From NCBI RefSeq assembly GCF_003217095.1, contig NZ_QJSR01000007.1, positions 186,001 through 250,000 of the forward strand: a stretch of DNA of 64,000 nucleotides, in the 5' to 3' direction. The translations under genes and the position numbers were made by a program. The notes beneath the pieces are model-generated. The model saw only the letters and a program-made list of their open reading frames with translations. It did no database searches and was not told the origin of the DNA. The stretch comes from Rhizobium sp. PP-CC-3A-592. GTDB lineage: Bacteria > Pseudomonadota > Alphaproteobacteria > Rhizobiales > Rhizobiaceae. Each line of letters starts with the position of its first letter. Within the stretch, counting starts at the first letter, position 1. Of this stretch, positions 52,417-61,332 are shown piece by piece.

Positions 52417-54612
52417 ATGGTCAAGGCGCTCATCGTCATTGCATGGATCTGCATGTCGATCGTCATCGTGGCGATCACGACGCTGCCGGTCAGCCTCCAG
52501 ACGCATCTGGTTGCCGCCTTCCTCTGCATGGCATTGCTTGCCGTGCTGAAGGTGCTGAAGGCGGAAGGCAACTGGCGCCTGATCGGGCTCGGCTTCGGCA
52601 CGGCCATCGTTCTGCGCTATGTCTACTGGCGCACCACGAGCACGCTGCCGCCGGTCAACCAGCTCGAGAACTTCATTCCCGGCTTTCTGCTGTATCTCGC
52701 TGAAATGTACAGCGTCGCGATGCTGGCGCTCAGCCTTTTCATCGTCTCCATGCCGCTTCCCCCCAACCGGCCCCGCCCGGGCTCGGCGGATTATGCGCCA
52801 ACGGTCGATGTCTTCATCCCGACCTATAACGAAGACGCGGATATGCTGGCCAACACGCTCGCCGCCGCGAAGAACATGGACTACCCGCCGGAAAAGCTGA
52901 CCGTCTGGCTTCTGGACGATGGCGGCACCCTGCAGAAGCGGAACGCGGCCAGCATTCCGGACGCGCAGGCCGCCCAGCGCCGCCACGAGGAGCTGAAGGA
53001 ACTCTGCCGCAACCTCGATGCCAATTATCTCACGCGCGACCGCAACGAACACGCCAAGGCCGGAAATCTGAACAATGGCATGCGCCAGTCCCAGGGCGAT
53101 CTCATCACCGTCTTCGACGCCGACCATGCGCCGGCCCGCGACTTCCTGCGCGAGACGGTAGGGTATTTCGAGGAGGATCCGCGCCTCTTCCTCGTGCAGA
53201 CGCCGCACTTCTTCCTCAATCCCGATCCGATCGAGCGCAATCTGAAGACCTTCAACAAGATGCCGAGCGAGAACGAGATGTTCTACGGCATCATCCAGCG
53301 CGGTCTCGACAAGTGGAATGCCGCGTTCTTCTGCGGTTCGGCAGCAGTGCTCAACCGGCGCGCGCTCGAAGACACCAACGGCTTCAGCGGCATCAGCATC
53401 ACAGAGGACTGCGAAACGGCTCTGGCGCTCCACGCGCGCGGCTGGAACAGCGTCTATGTGGACAAGCCGCTGATCGCCGGGCTCCAGCCCGCCACCTTCG
53501 CAAGCTTCATCGGCCAGCGCAGCCGCTGGGCGCAGGGCATGATGCAGATCCTCATGTTCCGCATGCCGCTGTTCAAGCGCGGTCTGAGCATGCCGCAACG
53601 TCTTTGCTACATGTCCTCGACGCTCTTCTGGCTGTTCCCGTTCCCCCGCACGGTCTTCCTGTTCGCACCGCTCTTCTACATCTTCTTCGATCTGGAGATC
53701 TTCGTCGGCTCCGGCGGCGAGTTCCTGGCCTATACGACCACCTACATGCTCGTGAACCTGCTCATGCAGAACTATCTCTACGGCCGCTTCCGCTGGCCCT
53801 GGATTTCGGAACTCTATGAATATGTGCAGACGGTGCACCTGCTGCCCGCCGTCATCTCGGTCATATTCAATCCGTCGAAGCCCACGTTCAAGGTGACGGC
53901 GAAGGACGAGTCGATCAGCGACAACAGGCTTTCGGAGATCAGCCGGCCATTCTTCGTCATCTTCGGCGTGCTGCTCATCGCCACCGTCATGTCGTTCTAC
54001 AAGATCTATGCCGAGCCCTACAAATCCGACGTGACGCTGGTCGTCGCCGGCTGGAACCTCTTGAATCTCCTCTTCGCCGGCTGCGCGCTGGGGGTGGTCT
54101 CGGAACGGCGCGAAAAGTCGTCGTCCCGGCGGGTCAACGTCAAACGGCGGTGCGAATTCCGCGTGGGCGACCAGTGGTTCCCGGGCGTCATCGAAAACGT
54201 CTCGGTCAACGGCCTTCTCGTCCACGTCTACGATCGCTCCATGCAGCCGCTGACGGTGGGGGCTATGGAGGAGATCCGCGTCGAGACGTTCAGCCCGGGC
54301 GCGCCGTCCTCCATGCCGGTCAAGATCGTGCGCAGCGGCCGGGGTGACGGCTTCGTGCTCGTCGGCTGCACGTTCGCACCGCGCGAACCGCAGGAACGGC
54401 GGCTGCTTGCCGATATCATCTTTGCAAACTCTGCACAGTGGACGGAATTCCAGATGGGTCGGCGGCGCAATCCCGGCCTTATCCGTGGCACGATCAGCTT
54501 CTTCGCCATTGCGCTCTACCAGACCAATCGCGGCCTCTTCTACTTCTTCCGCAGCCTTGGTGGCGCGAAGGAAGCAGCGGCCCCCGTCAAGAAGGAGGCA
54601 GCGAGACCATGA
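52417..54612 (+). CDS. bcsA: Cellulose synthase catalytic subunit BcsA
   Basis: 731 residues. Inner-membrane processive GT2 enzyme that polymerises UDP-glucose into beta-1,4-glucan. Motifs: LLDDGG (Asp167), VFDADHAP (DxD 234-236), ITEDCET (catalytic Asp in TED 329-331), QRSRW (367-371), and the gating loop FKVTAK (491-496). About eight membrane helices flank the catalytic domain. The C-terminal PilZ domain has the second c-di-GMP element ENVSVNG (593-599). In the first element, ERREKSSSRRV (563-573), the first arginine of the canonical RxxxR is Ser568, while Arg572 is kept. ATG 52417 has AGGAT upstream; the stop overlaps bcsB by 4 bases. Confidence 0.96.
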   Translation: MVKALIVIAWICMSIVIVAITTLPVSLQTHLVAAFLCMALLAVLKVLKAEGNWRLIGLGFGTAIVLRYVYWRTTSTLPPVNQLENFIPGFLLYLAEMYSVAMLALSLFIVSMPLPPNRPRPGSADYAPTVDVFIPTYNEDADMLANTLAAAKNMDYPPEKLTVWLLDDGGTLQKRNAASIPDAQAAQRRHEELKELCRNLDANYLTRDRNEHAKAGNLNNGMRQSQGDLITVFDADHAPARDFLRETVGYFEEDPRLFLVQTPHFFLNPDPIERNLKTFNKMPSENEMFYGIIQRGLDKWNAAFFCGSAAVLNRRALEDTNGFSGISITEDCETALALHARGWNSVYVDKPLIAGLQPATFASFIGQRSRWAQGMMQILMFRMPLFKRGLSMPQRLCYMSSTLFWLFPFPRTVFLFAPLFYIFFDLEIFVGSGGEFLAYTTTYMLVNLLMQNYLYGRFRWPWISELYEYVQTVHLLPAVISVIFNPSKPTFKVTAKDESISDNRLSEISRPFFVIFGVLLIATVMSFYKIYAEPYKSDVTLVVAGWNLLNLLFAGCALGVVSERREKSSSRRVNVKRRCEFRVGDQWFPGVIENVSVNGLLVHVYDRSMQPLTVGAMEEIRVETFSPGAPSSMPVKIVRSGRGDGFVLVGCTFAPREPQERRLLADIIFANSAQWTEFQMGRRRNPGLIRGTISFFAIALYQTNRGLFYFFRSLGGAKEAAAPVKKEAARP

Positions 54613-57113
54613 AGCCCTTCGTCATCGCCTGCACGCTCGCCCTCCTCGCGCCGTCGCAGCTCCTCGCCCAGACCACCCCCTTCGACATGTCCCGCGAGCG
54701 GCCGGCAACCCCGGCTCAGCCGGCACCGTCGCCCGCACCGAGCCAGCCTCAGGCCCAAACTCCGGCGCAAGTTCCGGTGCAGGCACAGCCGCTAGCAGCG
54801 ACACCCGAGGCACGCCCACAGCAACCAGCAACGCAGCCGGCGCCCTTCCAGGTCTCGCCCGGCGCGCCCGCGCGCCCGGCACGCCAGCCAACACAGCCAG
54901 CGCCGGCCACACCGACCGCTCCCCCGCAGGCCGAGGCCAAACCGCGTGTCCAGACAGCTTCCGACACGGATGCAGGCCGCCGCTATATCCTGCCGTTCGG
55001 CAAGCTCAGCCTCTCCGGCGAGGCCGACCGGCGGACATGGACGATCTATGTGACGCCGGAGCAGGCGAGCGCGGCCACCGCCATCACCATCGGCTACCAG
55101 AACTCCATCGTCGTCGCACCGGAGGCCTCCACCTTTTCCGTGGAGCTCAACGGCAGCGTCATCGGACAGGTACCGGTCGCCTCGGCCGATGCGGTCAGCG
55201 ATCTCGTGCTGCCGCTTCCGGCCGGCGCGCTGCAGGCCGGTGCAAACGTCGTGCGCCTCGCCACGCAACAGCGGCACCGCACCGATTGCAGCATCCAGTC
55301 GACCTATGACCTGTGGACCAACATTGATCCGAGCCGGACATATCTGACCTTCAACGCACCGGTCGGCAATCGCTTCTCCAGCATCGACGATATCCCGGCC
55401 GTCGGCCTTGACGCCACGGGTGCGACGACGATCGACATCGTCGCGCCGGCACTGACGAACCCGAGCCGGTCGAACATGCTGCTGCGTCTCGCGCAGGCTC
55501 TGGCGCTGCGCGTGCAGATGCCGAACCAGACGGTTGCCTTTCACGCGACCATGCCCACGGCACCGGTCGCAGGCACACTCACCGTGCTGGTCGGCACGCA
55601 GCTTGAGATTGAGGGACTGATCCCGGCTCTGCCAGTCGGCACCGCGGTCGGTCCGACCGTGACGTTTGCGGCTGCCGCAACGCCCGGCTTGAGCACCCTC
55701 GTCGTCACCGGCCCGACGGCCGAAGCTCTCCGGCAGGCGGTGGAAACCCTGGCGAGCCCGCTCGACGCGGCACCCGGCACCTCGCGCACGACCTTCTCCA
55801 CCAAGGCGTGGAACACGCCGGATGCGCCGATCCTCGTCGGCGAGACGCGCATCCCGCTCTCGCAGCTCGGCATCACCACCAGCGAGTTCTCAGGTCGCCG
55901 GTTTCGTACGGAGTTCATGCTCGGCGTTCCCGCGGACTTCTACGCCAGCGCCTATGGCGATGCCGTGATCCTGCTTGATGCCGGCTATGCCGCGTCGGTC
56001 CTGCCGGGCAGCCGCATCGACGTCTATGTCAATGGCAATATCGCCACCACCACGCCACTCTCCACGGCCGGCGGCGGCATCCTCAGCCATCTCCCGATCA
56101 CCGTGACGCTGCGCCACTTCGTGCCCGGCGTGAACCGAATCTCGATCGAAGCCGTGCTGCTGACGGAAGACGACGACGCTTGCGCCACAGGCACGCCGGC
56201 GCAGACCACACCGCGTTTTGCGCTCTTCGACACCACCGAATTCCACATGCCGGATTTCGCACGGATCGACAGCAGCCCCAGCCTTGCGGCCACGTCCTCG
56301 ACGGGGCAGCCCTATCGTCGGGCGGAACAGCCGACCGCGCTCTATCTCGACCGCCTCGATCCCGAGACGCTGTCGGCCGCAGCAACGCTCGTCGGGCGCC
56401 TCGCCGTTGCCGCGGGCAACCCGCTCGCGCTGGAAACCGTGGCCTCGCCGGCAGCTCTCGGCGACCGCAACGCCTTGATCGTCGGCACGATGTCGCAGCT
56501 TCCCCCGCCCTTGCTGACCCAGATGCAGATCGGTGCAGCGCCCGCCAACTGGGGCACGCACCATGCAGGCGGGCCGGCGAACGGCGACAGCGGCACCCTG
56601 TTCGAGGAATGGCGCCATAAGGTTTCCGGCGGCAGCTGGCTTGGCCAGGGGTCTCGTCTCGAAGCTTGGCTGAAGAGCGATTTCGACCTGTCGATGGATT
56701 CGCTACGCTTCCTGCCCGGCGAGGAGGAGAATTTCTCTCCGGCAGACGACGTCAGCTTCATGATCGCCCAGGGCCGCAGCCCGTCGGGCGCCGGCACATG
56801 GACGCTCGCAACGGGGCCAACGCCGGCCAGCCTTCAGACCGGCATGAGCGCCATGGTGCAAGAGGCACGCTGGAATGGCATCGAAGGCCGGATCACGACC
56901 TTCGAGGAGGCGACCGGAAACGTGGCGATGGTACCGGTGCACGACCTGCATCTGAACCCGACGCAACCCTTCTCGATCGCCAACTGGCGCCTGATCGCGG
57001 CGAACTGGCTGTCGACCAACATCCTCTTCTTCGCCGTGATGTTCATCGCCGGCTTCGCCCTTCTCGGCATCATCACCACGCTGATGCTGCGCCTCCTGGG
57101 GCGCAGCCGATGA
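54609..57113 (+). CDS. bcsB: Cellulose synthase periplasmic subunit BcsB
   Basis: 834 residues from ATG 54609. Signal peptide (MKPFVIACTLALLAPSQLLA), then a ~90-residue Pro/Gln/Ala-rich linker not found in most BcsB proteins. The BcsB core then starts at YILPFGKLSLSGEADRRTWT with carbohydrate-binding and flavodoxin-like repeats (ADFYASAYGDAVILLDAGY, ITVTLRHFVPGVNRISIEA). A C-terminal membrane anchor follows (ILFFAVMFIAGFALLGIITT). BcsB guides the nascent glucan from BcsA through the periplasm. The 4-base overlap with bcsA couples their translation. No bcsZ cellulase follows; a large TPR gene does, 106 bp later. Confidence 0.94.
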   Translation: MKPFVIACTLALLAPSQLLAQTTPFDMSRERPATPAQPAPSPAPSQPQAQTPAQVPVQAQPLAATPEARPQQPATQPAPFQVSPGAPARPARQPTQPAPATPTAPPQAEAKPRVQTASDTDAGRRYILPFGKLSLSGEADRRTWTIYVTPEQASAATAITIGYQNSIVVAPEASTFSVELNGSVIGQVPVASADAVSDLVLPLPAGALQAGANVVRLATQQRHRTDCSIQSTYDLWTNIDPSRTYLTFNAPVGNRFSSIDDIPAVGLDATGATTIDIVAPALTNPSRSNMLLRLAQALALRVQMPNQTVAFHATMPTAPVAGTLTVLVGTQLEIEGLIPALPVGTAVGPTVTFAAAATPGLSTLVVTGPTAEALRQAVETLASPLDAAPGTSRTTFSTKAWNTPDAPILVGETRIPLSQLGITTSEFSGRRFRTEFMLGVPADFYASAYGDAVILLDAGYAASVLPGSRIDVYVNGNIATTTPLSTAGGGILSHLPITVTLRHFVPGVNRISIEAVLLTEDDDACATGTPAQTTPRFALFDTTEFHMPDFARIDSSPSLAATSSTGQPYRRAEQPTALYLDRLDPETLSAAATLVGRLAVAAGNPLALETVASPAALGDRNALIVGTMSQLPPPLLTQMQIGAAPANWGTHHAGGPANGDSGTLFEEWRHKVSGGSWLGQGSRLEAWLKSDFDLSMDSLRFLPGEEENFSPADDVSFMIAQGRSPSGAGTWTLATGPTPASLQTGMSAMVQEARWNGIEGRITTFEEATGNVAMVPVHDLHLNPTQPFSIANWRLIAANWLSTNILFFAVMFIAGFALLGIITTLMLRLLGRSR

Positions 57114-57219
57114 GGACGACAAGCGGCCGGAGCCCGAAAATATCCGCCCTGCCGGGCTCTGCATCGACGCGCGCCCCCTGGGCGTTCTCTCTTCCTCGGA
57201 CAGTTCACCGGGAGTTCCC

Positions 57220-59604
57220 ATGACAACCGCCCGCATCCTGCTTTTCTCGACGCTGGCCGCAGCAACCGCAACGGCGATCTATTACGGCCCCGCTTTGTTG
57301 CCTGAGAGAGAACTGACGACCGGCACCATCGCCGCACCGCCCGCCGTCGATGAGAAAGGCAACCGGCTGAGCCTGGTGCCGCCAAGCCCGACCGTGCGCC
57401 GTGGCGACCGGCGACCGGCCGACCTGTCGCAAGCGCTTCCGCCTGCCGTTCCCGCCGCAGAGACCGAGATTGGGACCGAGGCCGCGACACCGGATATGTC
57501 CGGGGAAGCGCCGGCAGAGCCAGCGCCGCAAGGCGCCGAACCCGTGATCAAGGCGCAGTTGCAATCGCAACCGCCCGTGCCCGCACAGACCCAACCCACT
57601 GCACCCGCGGCCCCCGCAGCGTCCGCGCCGCCGAAGCCGACCGTGGATGAAGGCGCGCTGCGCTACTTCGCGCGTTTAGGCGACACCGTGCGCCTGCAGG
57701 CCGAGATCGCGCGCCTGCGCACGCTCTATCCCGACTGGGAACCCCCGGCCGATCCGCTTGCCGTGCCGCAGAATGTCGATACGCAGCTGGAAGCCATGTG
57801 GGCGCTTTATGGACAAACGCGCTATGCAGAAGTGCGCAAGGCCATCACCGACCGACAGGCCCGCGAACCCGGCTGGCAACCGCCGGAAAACCTTCTGTCG
57901 ATGCTGGCGCTCGGCGAAGCCCGCCAGCGTCTCGTCAACGCCTCCAACCTCCAGCAATTTCCGACCGTCGTCGACGTCGCCGCGGAAACGCCGCAGCTTC
58001 TCGTCTGCAGCGAAATCGACATTCTCTGGCGTCTCGCCGAGGCCTTCGCAAAAACCGACCGGCAGCAGCGGTCGCTGGATGCCTATACCTATATCCTCTC
58101 CAGCTGCACCGAGGGCCCCGACCGGCTGGCGACCTTGCAGAAGGCCGCATCCCTGCTGCCGCGCCCGATGGTCGAACAGCTGCTGACGCAGGAAAAGACC
58201 GACCCGTCCGGCAAGGGCGAATTCGAGCCCGTGAAGGACGATCTGGCCCGCCAGTTCGTCGCCGCCGCCGGCGAAGACCCGAAGCTCACCGTTCCCCCGG
58301 CCTACCTGACCCGGCTGGAGCGCGTCGCCGAGGCCGGTGGCAAGGCGTCCGACGCCCTGTTGCTCGGCTGGTACTACGTGCGCCGCAACGGTGCCGAACA
58401 GGCGGAGACATGGTTCCGGCGGGCACGGACGGCAGAGGATTCCGCGGCAGCATCGCAGGGCCTCGCCCTGACGCTGATCGCACGCAACAATCCAGGTGAG
58501 GCTGAAGCCACGCTCTATCCCTGGCGGGATACGTCCGACGACACGCGCGATACCTATCTCGCCGCCGCCTCGAACCTCCTGGCACTCGACCCGCCCATCG
58601 TTATCGCAGCGGATGTGCTGCAACGCATGGCGCAGGAAGCGATGCGCGCCCGCAATGCCGACGTCGCCCAGCAATTCGGCTGGTACGCCCGCGCCTTCGA
58701 ACAGCCGCAGCTCGCGCTGCAATGGTTCTCGACGTCGCTGACCTGGAAGCCCGATACCGAAGCCTCTGCCTACGGCCTTGCGATCACCGCAAATCAGCTC
58801 GGCATGACGAGCGATGTCGCGCGAATCCAGAGACAATGGGCCGGACGCTCCCCGCGGATCGCCATGCTCGGCGAAGAAGAAGACCCGAACCGGCCTCAGC
58901 GCATGGCGCAAGCCGGAACGGTGGCCGATGAACCCGTTCGCGAGACGTCGCGGTCGCCCGCGCGGCAGCCCGCGCGGACCGTATCGGCGCAGACAAGCGC
59001 CGAGCCGGCAGCGCCGGTGCGCCAACGCACCGCTCGTGCGGCCCCTGCCAATCGTGGCGCGGCGCCGACATCCGGCCGAGGCTGCAGCACCTTCGGTGAC
59101 GCTTCCGGACTTTCGGCCGGTGAAGCGCTGCGGCGCGGCTGGTGCCTGATGGAGTTGAACCGGCCACTCGAAGCCGTTCACCATTTCGACGCAGCGATAC
59201 GCACCGGCGACACGCGCATCCGCAGCGAAGCCGCTTACGGCCAGAGCCTTGCCTATCTGCGTCAGGGCCTGACCGACAAAGCTTCCGTTGCCGCGACGCG
59301 TGGACCGATGGATGCGCAGAAAGCGACGGAACTGCAGATCGCCCTCCTCTCCAACCGCGCGTTGGTCGCTTTCGACCAGAAGCGGTTCTCCGAGGCCCTG
59401 ATCCTCCTCGACCGCCGCGCGCAACTGGCACCCGAACGCATCGACCTGATGGTGCTGCGCGGTTACGCCCTTCTCGGGCTGAACCGCTACGGCCAGGCGA
59501 TCCGGACCTTCGAAACACTGGCGGCTACGGGCAATCAGGAGGCCATTCGCGGTCTTGCCAATGCTCGCGCGGCAACACCGTCCGCCATCGCGACGAGAAA
59601 CTGA
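57220..59604 (+). CDS. Large TPR protein of the cellulose operon
   Basis: 794 residues, ATG 57220 with GGGAG upstream. An N-terminal hydrophobic segment (ILLFSTLAAATATAIYYG) acts as anchor or signal; a Pro/Ala-rich linker follows to about residue 140. The rest is a superhelix of tetratricopeptide-like repeats (ALRYFARLGDTVRLQAEIA, LEAMWALYGQTRYAEVRKA, GWYYVRRNGAEQAETWFRRA, SNRALVAFDQKRFSEALILL). A low-complexity insert near 560-620 splits the repeats into two blocks. It takes the place BcsC/BcsK-type TPR export proteins hold in other operons but has no outer-membrane barrel. Probably a periplasmic assembly factor for cellulose export; exact role inferred. Confidence 0.8.
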   Translation: MTTARILLFSTLAAATATAIYYGPALLPERELTTGTIAAPPAVDEKGNRLSLVPPSPTVRRGDRRPADLSQALPPAVPAAETEIGTEAATPDMSGEAPAEPAPQGAEPVIKAQLQSQPPVPAQTQPTAPAAPAASAPPKPTVDEGALRYFARLGDTVRLQAEIARLRTLYPDWEPPADPLAVPQNVDTQLEAMWALYGQTRYAEVRKAITDRQAREPGWQPPENLLSMLALGEARQRLVNASNLQQFPTVVDVAAETPQLLVCSEIDILWRLAEAFAKTDRQQRSLDAYTYILSSCTEGPDRLATLQKAASLLPRPMVEQLLTQEKTDPSGKGEFEPVKDDLARQFVAAAGEDPKLTVPPAYLTRLERVAEAGGKASDALLLGWYYVRRNGAEQAETWFRRARTAEDSAAASQGLALTLIARNNPGEAEATLYPWRDTSDDTRDTYLAAASNLLALDPPIVIAADVLQRMAQEAMRARNADVAQQFGWYARAFEQPQLALQWFSTSLTWKPDTEASAYGLAITANQLGMTSDVARIQRQWAGRSPRIAMLGEEEDPNRPQRMAQAGTVADEPVRETSRSPARQPARTVSAQTSAEPAAPVRQRTARAAPANRGAAPTSGRGCSTFGDASGLSAGEALRRGWCLMELNRPLEAVHHFDAAIRTGDTRIRSEAAYGQSLAYLRQGLTDKASVAATRGPMDAQKATELQIALLSNRALVAFDQKRFSEALILLDRRAQLAPERIDLMVLRGYALLGLNRYGQAIRTFETLAATGNQEAIRGLANARAATPSAIATRN

Positions 59605-59632
59605 GAGACGAGGCGAGAAGGTAATGCGTTTC

Positions 59633-59671
59633 GGCGAAGGCCTTGGGGGCTAAGTTCCCAAGGCCTTCGCC
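59633..59671. terminator. Strong bidirectional terminator at the end of the cellulose operon
   Basis: Perfect 15-bp stem: GGCGAAGGCCTTGGG (59633-59647) and CCCAAGGCCTTCGCC (59657-59671), with a 9-nt loop; GGTTTT follows on the plus strand. It lies between the convergent TPR and L,D-transpeptidase genes. Confidence 0.75.
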
Positions 59672-59719
59672 GGTTTTGGATCGAGGATATCGAGCAAATC
59701 CTTCAGGCCTCTGTTGCCT

Positions 59720-60427
59720 CTACTGCCGCACGACGATCCGGGCACCTTCCGGCACCCGATCGTAGAGATCGATGATATCCTGGTTGATGAAGCGAACGCA
59801 GCCAGAGGATTGGGCCTTGCCGATAGACCGCCAGTCCGGGTTACCGTGCAAGCGGTAGAGCGTGTCCTGACCATTCTGGAAGATGTAGAGCGCACGGGCA
59901 CCGAGCGGATTGGTGATACCCGGCGCCTGGCCGCCATTGCCGATAGAGTAGCGGGCAAGCTTCGGCTGACGGGCAACCATCTCGTCGGGCGGCGTCCAGC
60001 GCGGCCATTTCTTGCGCCATTGGATGACGCCTTCGCCCTGCCAGGCAAAGCCATCCTTGCCGATGCTGACGCCGTACCGCATTGCGGTACCGCCTTTCTC
60101 CACCAGATAGAGATAACGGGCCTTGGTATCCACGACGACGGTGCCGGGCGCTTCGCCCGTGGGGTCGATGACGCGCTGACGATAGAAGCGCTGCGGGATG
60201 TTCTTGTAGGGAATGGCCGGAAGGCTGAAACCTTCGTCCGTGCGGGCCGCGTAGATGACGGCGGGATCGGGCTGTTCGCCGTCATAGGTTTTCGGCACGA
60301 TCGCGTTGACGACGGGTTCGAAGAACGTGCCGATGCCCTGCGTGGAGCAGCCAGTGAGAAGCGTCGCGGAGGCGACACCTGCGCATCCGAGAAAGCGTCG
60401 GCGCGAAAGCGAAACGATGGACGTCAT
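59720..60427 (-). CDS. L,D-transpeptidase (YkuD) lipoprotein with Tat-type signal
   Basis: 235 residues. The N-terminus holds a twin-arginine motif, SRRRFLG, followed by a lipobox, LLTGC (Cys27), so it should be exported folded and then lipidated. The YkuD domain (about 90-235) begins GTVVVDTKARYLYLV and has the catalytic block with His194 (YRLHGNPDW) and Cys210 (SSGCVRF), plus IGNGGQAPGITNPLGARALY. Such enzymes form 3-3 peptidoglycan cross-links or attach lipoproteins and outer-membrane proteins to peptidoglycan. It is convergent with the cellulose operon and separated from it by the strong hairpin. Confidence 0.93.
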   Translation of the reverse strand: MTSIVSLSRRRFLGCAGVASATLLTGCSTQGIGTFFEPVVNAIVPKTYDGEQPDPAVIYAARTDEGFSLPAIPYKNIPQRFYRQRVIDPTGEAPGTVVVDTKARYLYLVEKGGTAMRYGVSIGKDGFAWQGEGVIQWRKKWPRWTPPDEMVARQPKLARYSIGNGGQAPGITNPLGARALYIFQNGQDTLYRLHGNPDWRSIGKAQSSGCVRFINQDIIDLYDRVPEGARIVVRQ

Positions 60428-60578
60428 CGTGGGGCCTTGAAGTTGGACAGGCGCGGGGCGCCTCTGTCTGAGGTGAAAGCAAATGGAATGTATGGAGGAA
60501 GGACGGATTCGATGAAGGACGGGCTTCGAAAAGCTCGACCTTCGTCAGAAGACTACAGCGAAGACCTTGAGGAAGTCT

Positions 60579-61028
60579 TCAGCCGGCAAAAATCGTCAGT
60601 TCGGGCGGTACGATCGCGAGATCGCCGCGCCTGCGGGCAATCGCGTAGGTCAAGGCGCCGCGCACGGCTTCCGGGCTGACAGGCTTCTTCAGGACACCCA
60701 TGGTGCCGGACACGCCGGTGCCGAGCATTTCCGGGTCCGCCGTGGTGAAGATGACGGTAACATCGTGATCTTCGGCCAGGATGCGCCCAATCTCCGGACC
60801 GCTCGGCCCGTCGGCAAGGTTCACATCGACGAAAGCGATGGCGGCCAATCTACCGACCTGCAAGGCATGCTTCTTGCGGCTGGCGAAGCCGACGACGCCG
60901 GCCTTCAGGCCAGCAGCCGAGACGGCATCTTCCAGATCAAGTGCGAGAAGAAGGTGATCTTCAATGATCACGACGGGATAGTCGATGATCGGACGGCTCT
61001 GCCACCGGCGGACTGTGTTCTCGGTCAT
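60579..61028 (-). CDS. Single-domain response regulator
   Basis: 149 residues from ATG 61028; ATG 61049 and TTG 61091 are alternatives, without strong ribosome-binding sites. It is a lone receiver domain: acidic pair Glu23-Asp24 (VVIIEDH), phosphoacceptor Asp68 (AFVDVNLADG), Thr95/Thr96 (IFTTAD) and Lys115 (VLKKPVS). No output domain follows, so it works by phosphotransfer or protein contact, as CheY-like and Sma0114-type proteins do. It is divergent from ugpB, and a perfect CtrA-type motif (61123-61138) lies about 100 bp upstream. No partner kinase gene is adjacent. Confidence 0.88.
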   Translation of the reverse strand: MTENTVRRWQSRPIIDYPVVIIEDHLLLALDLEDAVSAAGLKAGVVGFASRKKHALQVGRLAAIAFVDVNLADGPSGPEIGRILAEDHDVTVIFTTADPEMLGTGVSGTMGVLKKPVSPEAVRGALTYAIARRRGDLAIVPPELTIFAG

Positions 61029-61122
61029 GACGCTATACCCATTCGACATTGAGACTGCAGATGAAATGGCCGGCACAAGCTTTTGTTCCAATTTTATTTA
61101 AATTCGCACAATATTGCAGGTG

Positions 61123-61138
61123 TTAACAAAGTATTAAC
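61123..61138. promoter_or_regulatory. Candidate CtrA box between response regulator and ugpB
   Basis: TTAA-CAAAGTA-TTAAC (61123-61138) is a perfect match to TTAA-N7-TTAAC. It is closer to the response-regulator start (about 95 bp) than to ugpB (about 195 bp). Direct regulation is inferred. Confidence 0.5.
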
Positions 61139-61256
61139 CGGGAAAACCCTCGCAGCTTTCCAAACTGTACTACACCGGCGGCAAAGCCGCATGATCGTGG
61201 AGGAGGCTCGATTGGCGGTTGCCGCCCGGACAAAAGCCCGGCATATGTAACCGTCT

Positions 61257-61282
61257 CGTGACGGTCGAGGAGGATCGTCACG
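61257..61282 (+). promoter_or_regulatory. Hairpin in the ugpB leader
   Basis: CGTGACG (61257-61263) and CGTCACG (61276-61282) form a perfect 7-bp stem whose 12-nt loop contains GAGGAGG. It is 50 bp before the ugpB start, whose own GGGAGGA (61321-61327) lies outside it. A second small stem, GGCGG-TTG-CCGCC, is just upstream. A role in expression control is possible. Confidence 0.4.
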
Positions 61283-61332
61283 CTGATATCGCGGAGCGGC
61301 ACGTCTTGCTTCGCCAAAACGGGAGGACGTTC

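Noticed and set aside
52297-54225. A 642-codon minus-strand frame opposite bcsA
   Set aside because: BcsA motifs on the plus strand are decisive; the antisense frame reflects codon bias.
61085-61330. A PhoB (Pho) box upstream of ugpB
   Set aside because: No tandem CTGTCAT-like repeats are visible, although the operon is phosphate-regulated in relatives.
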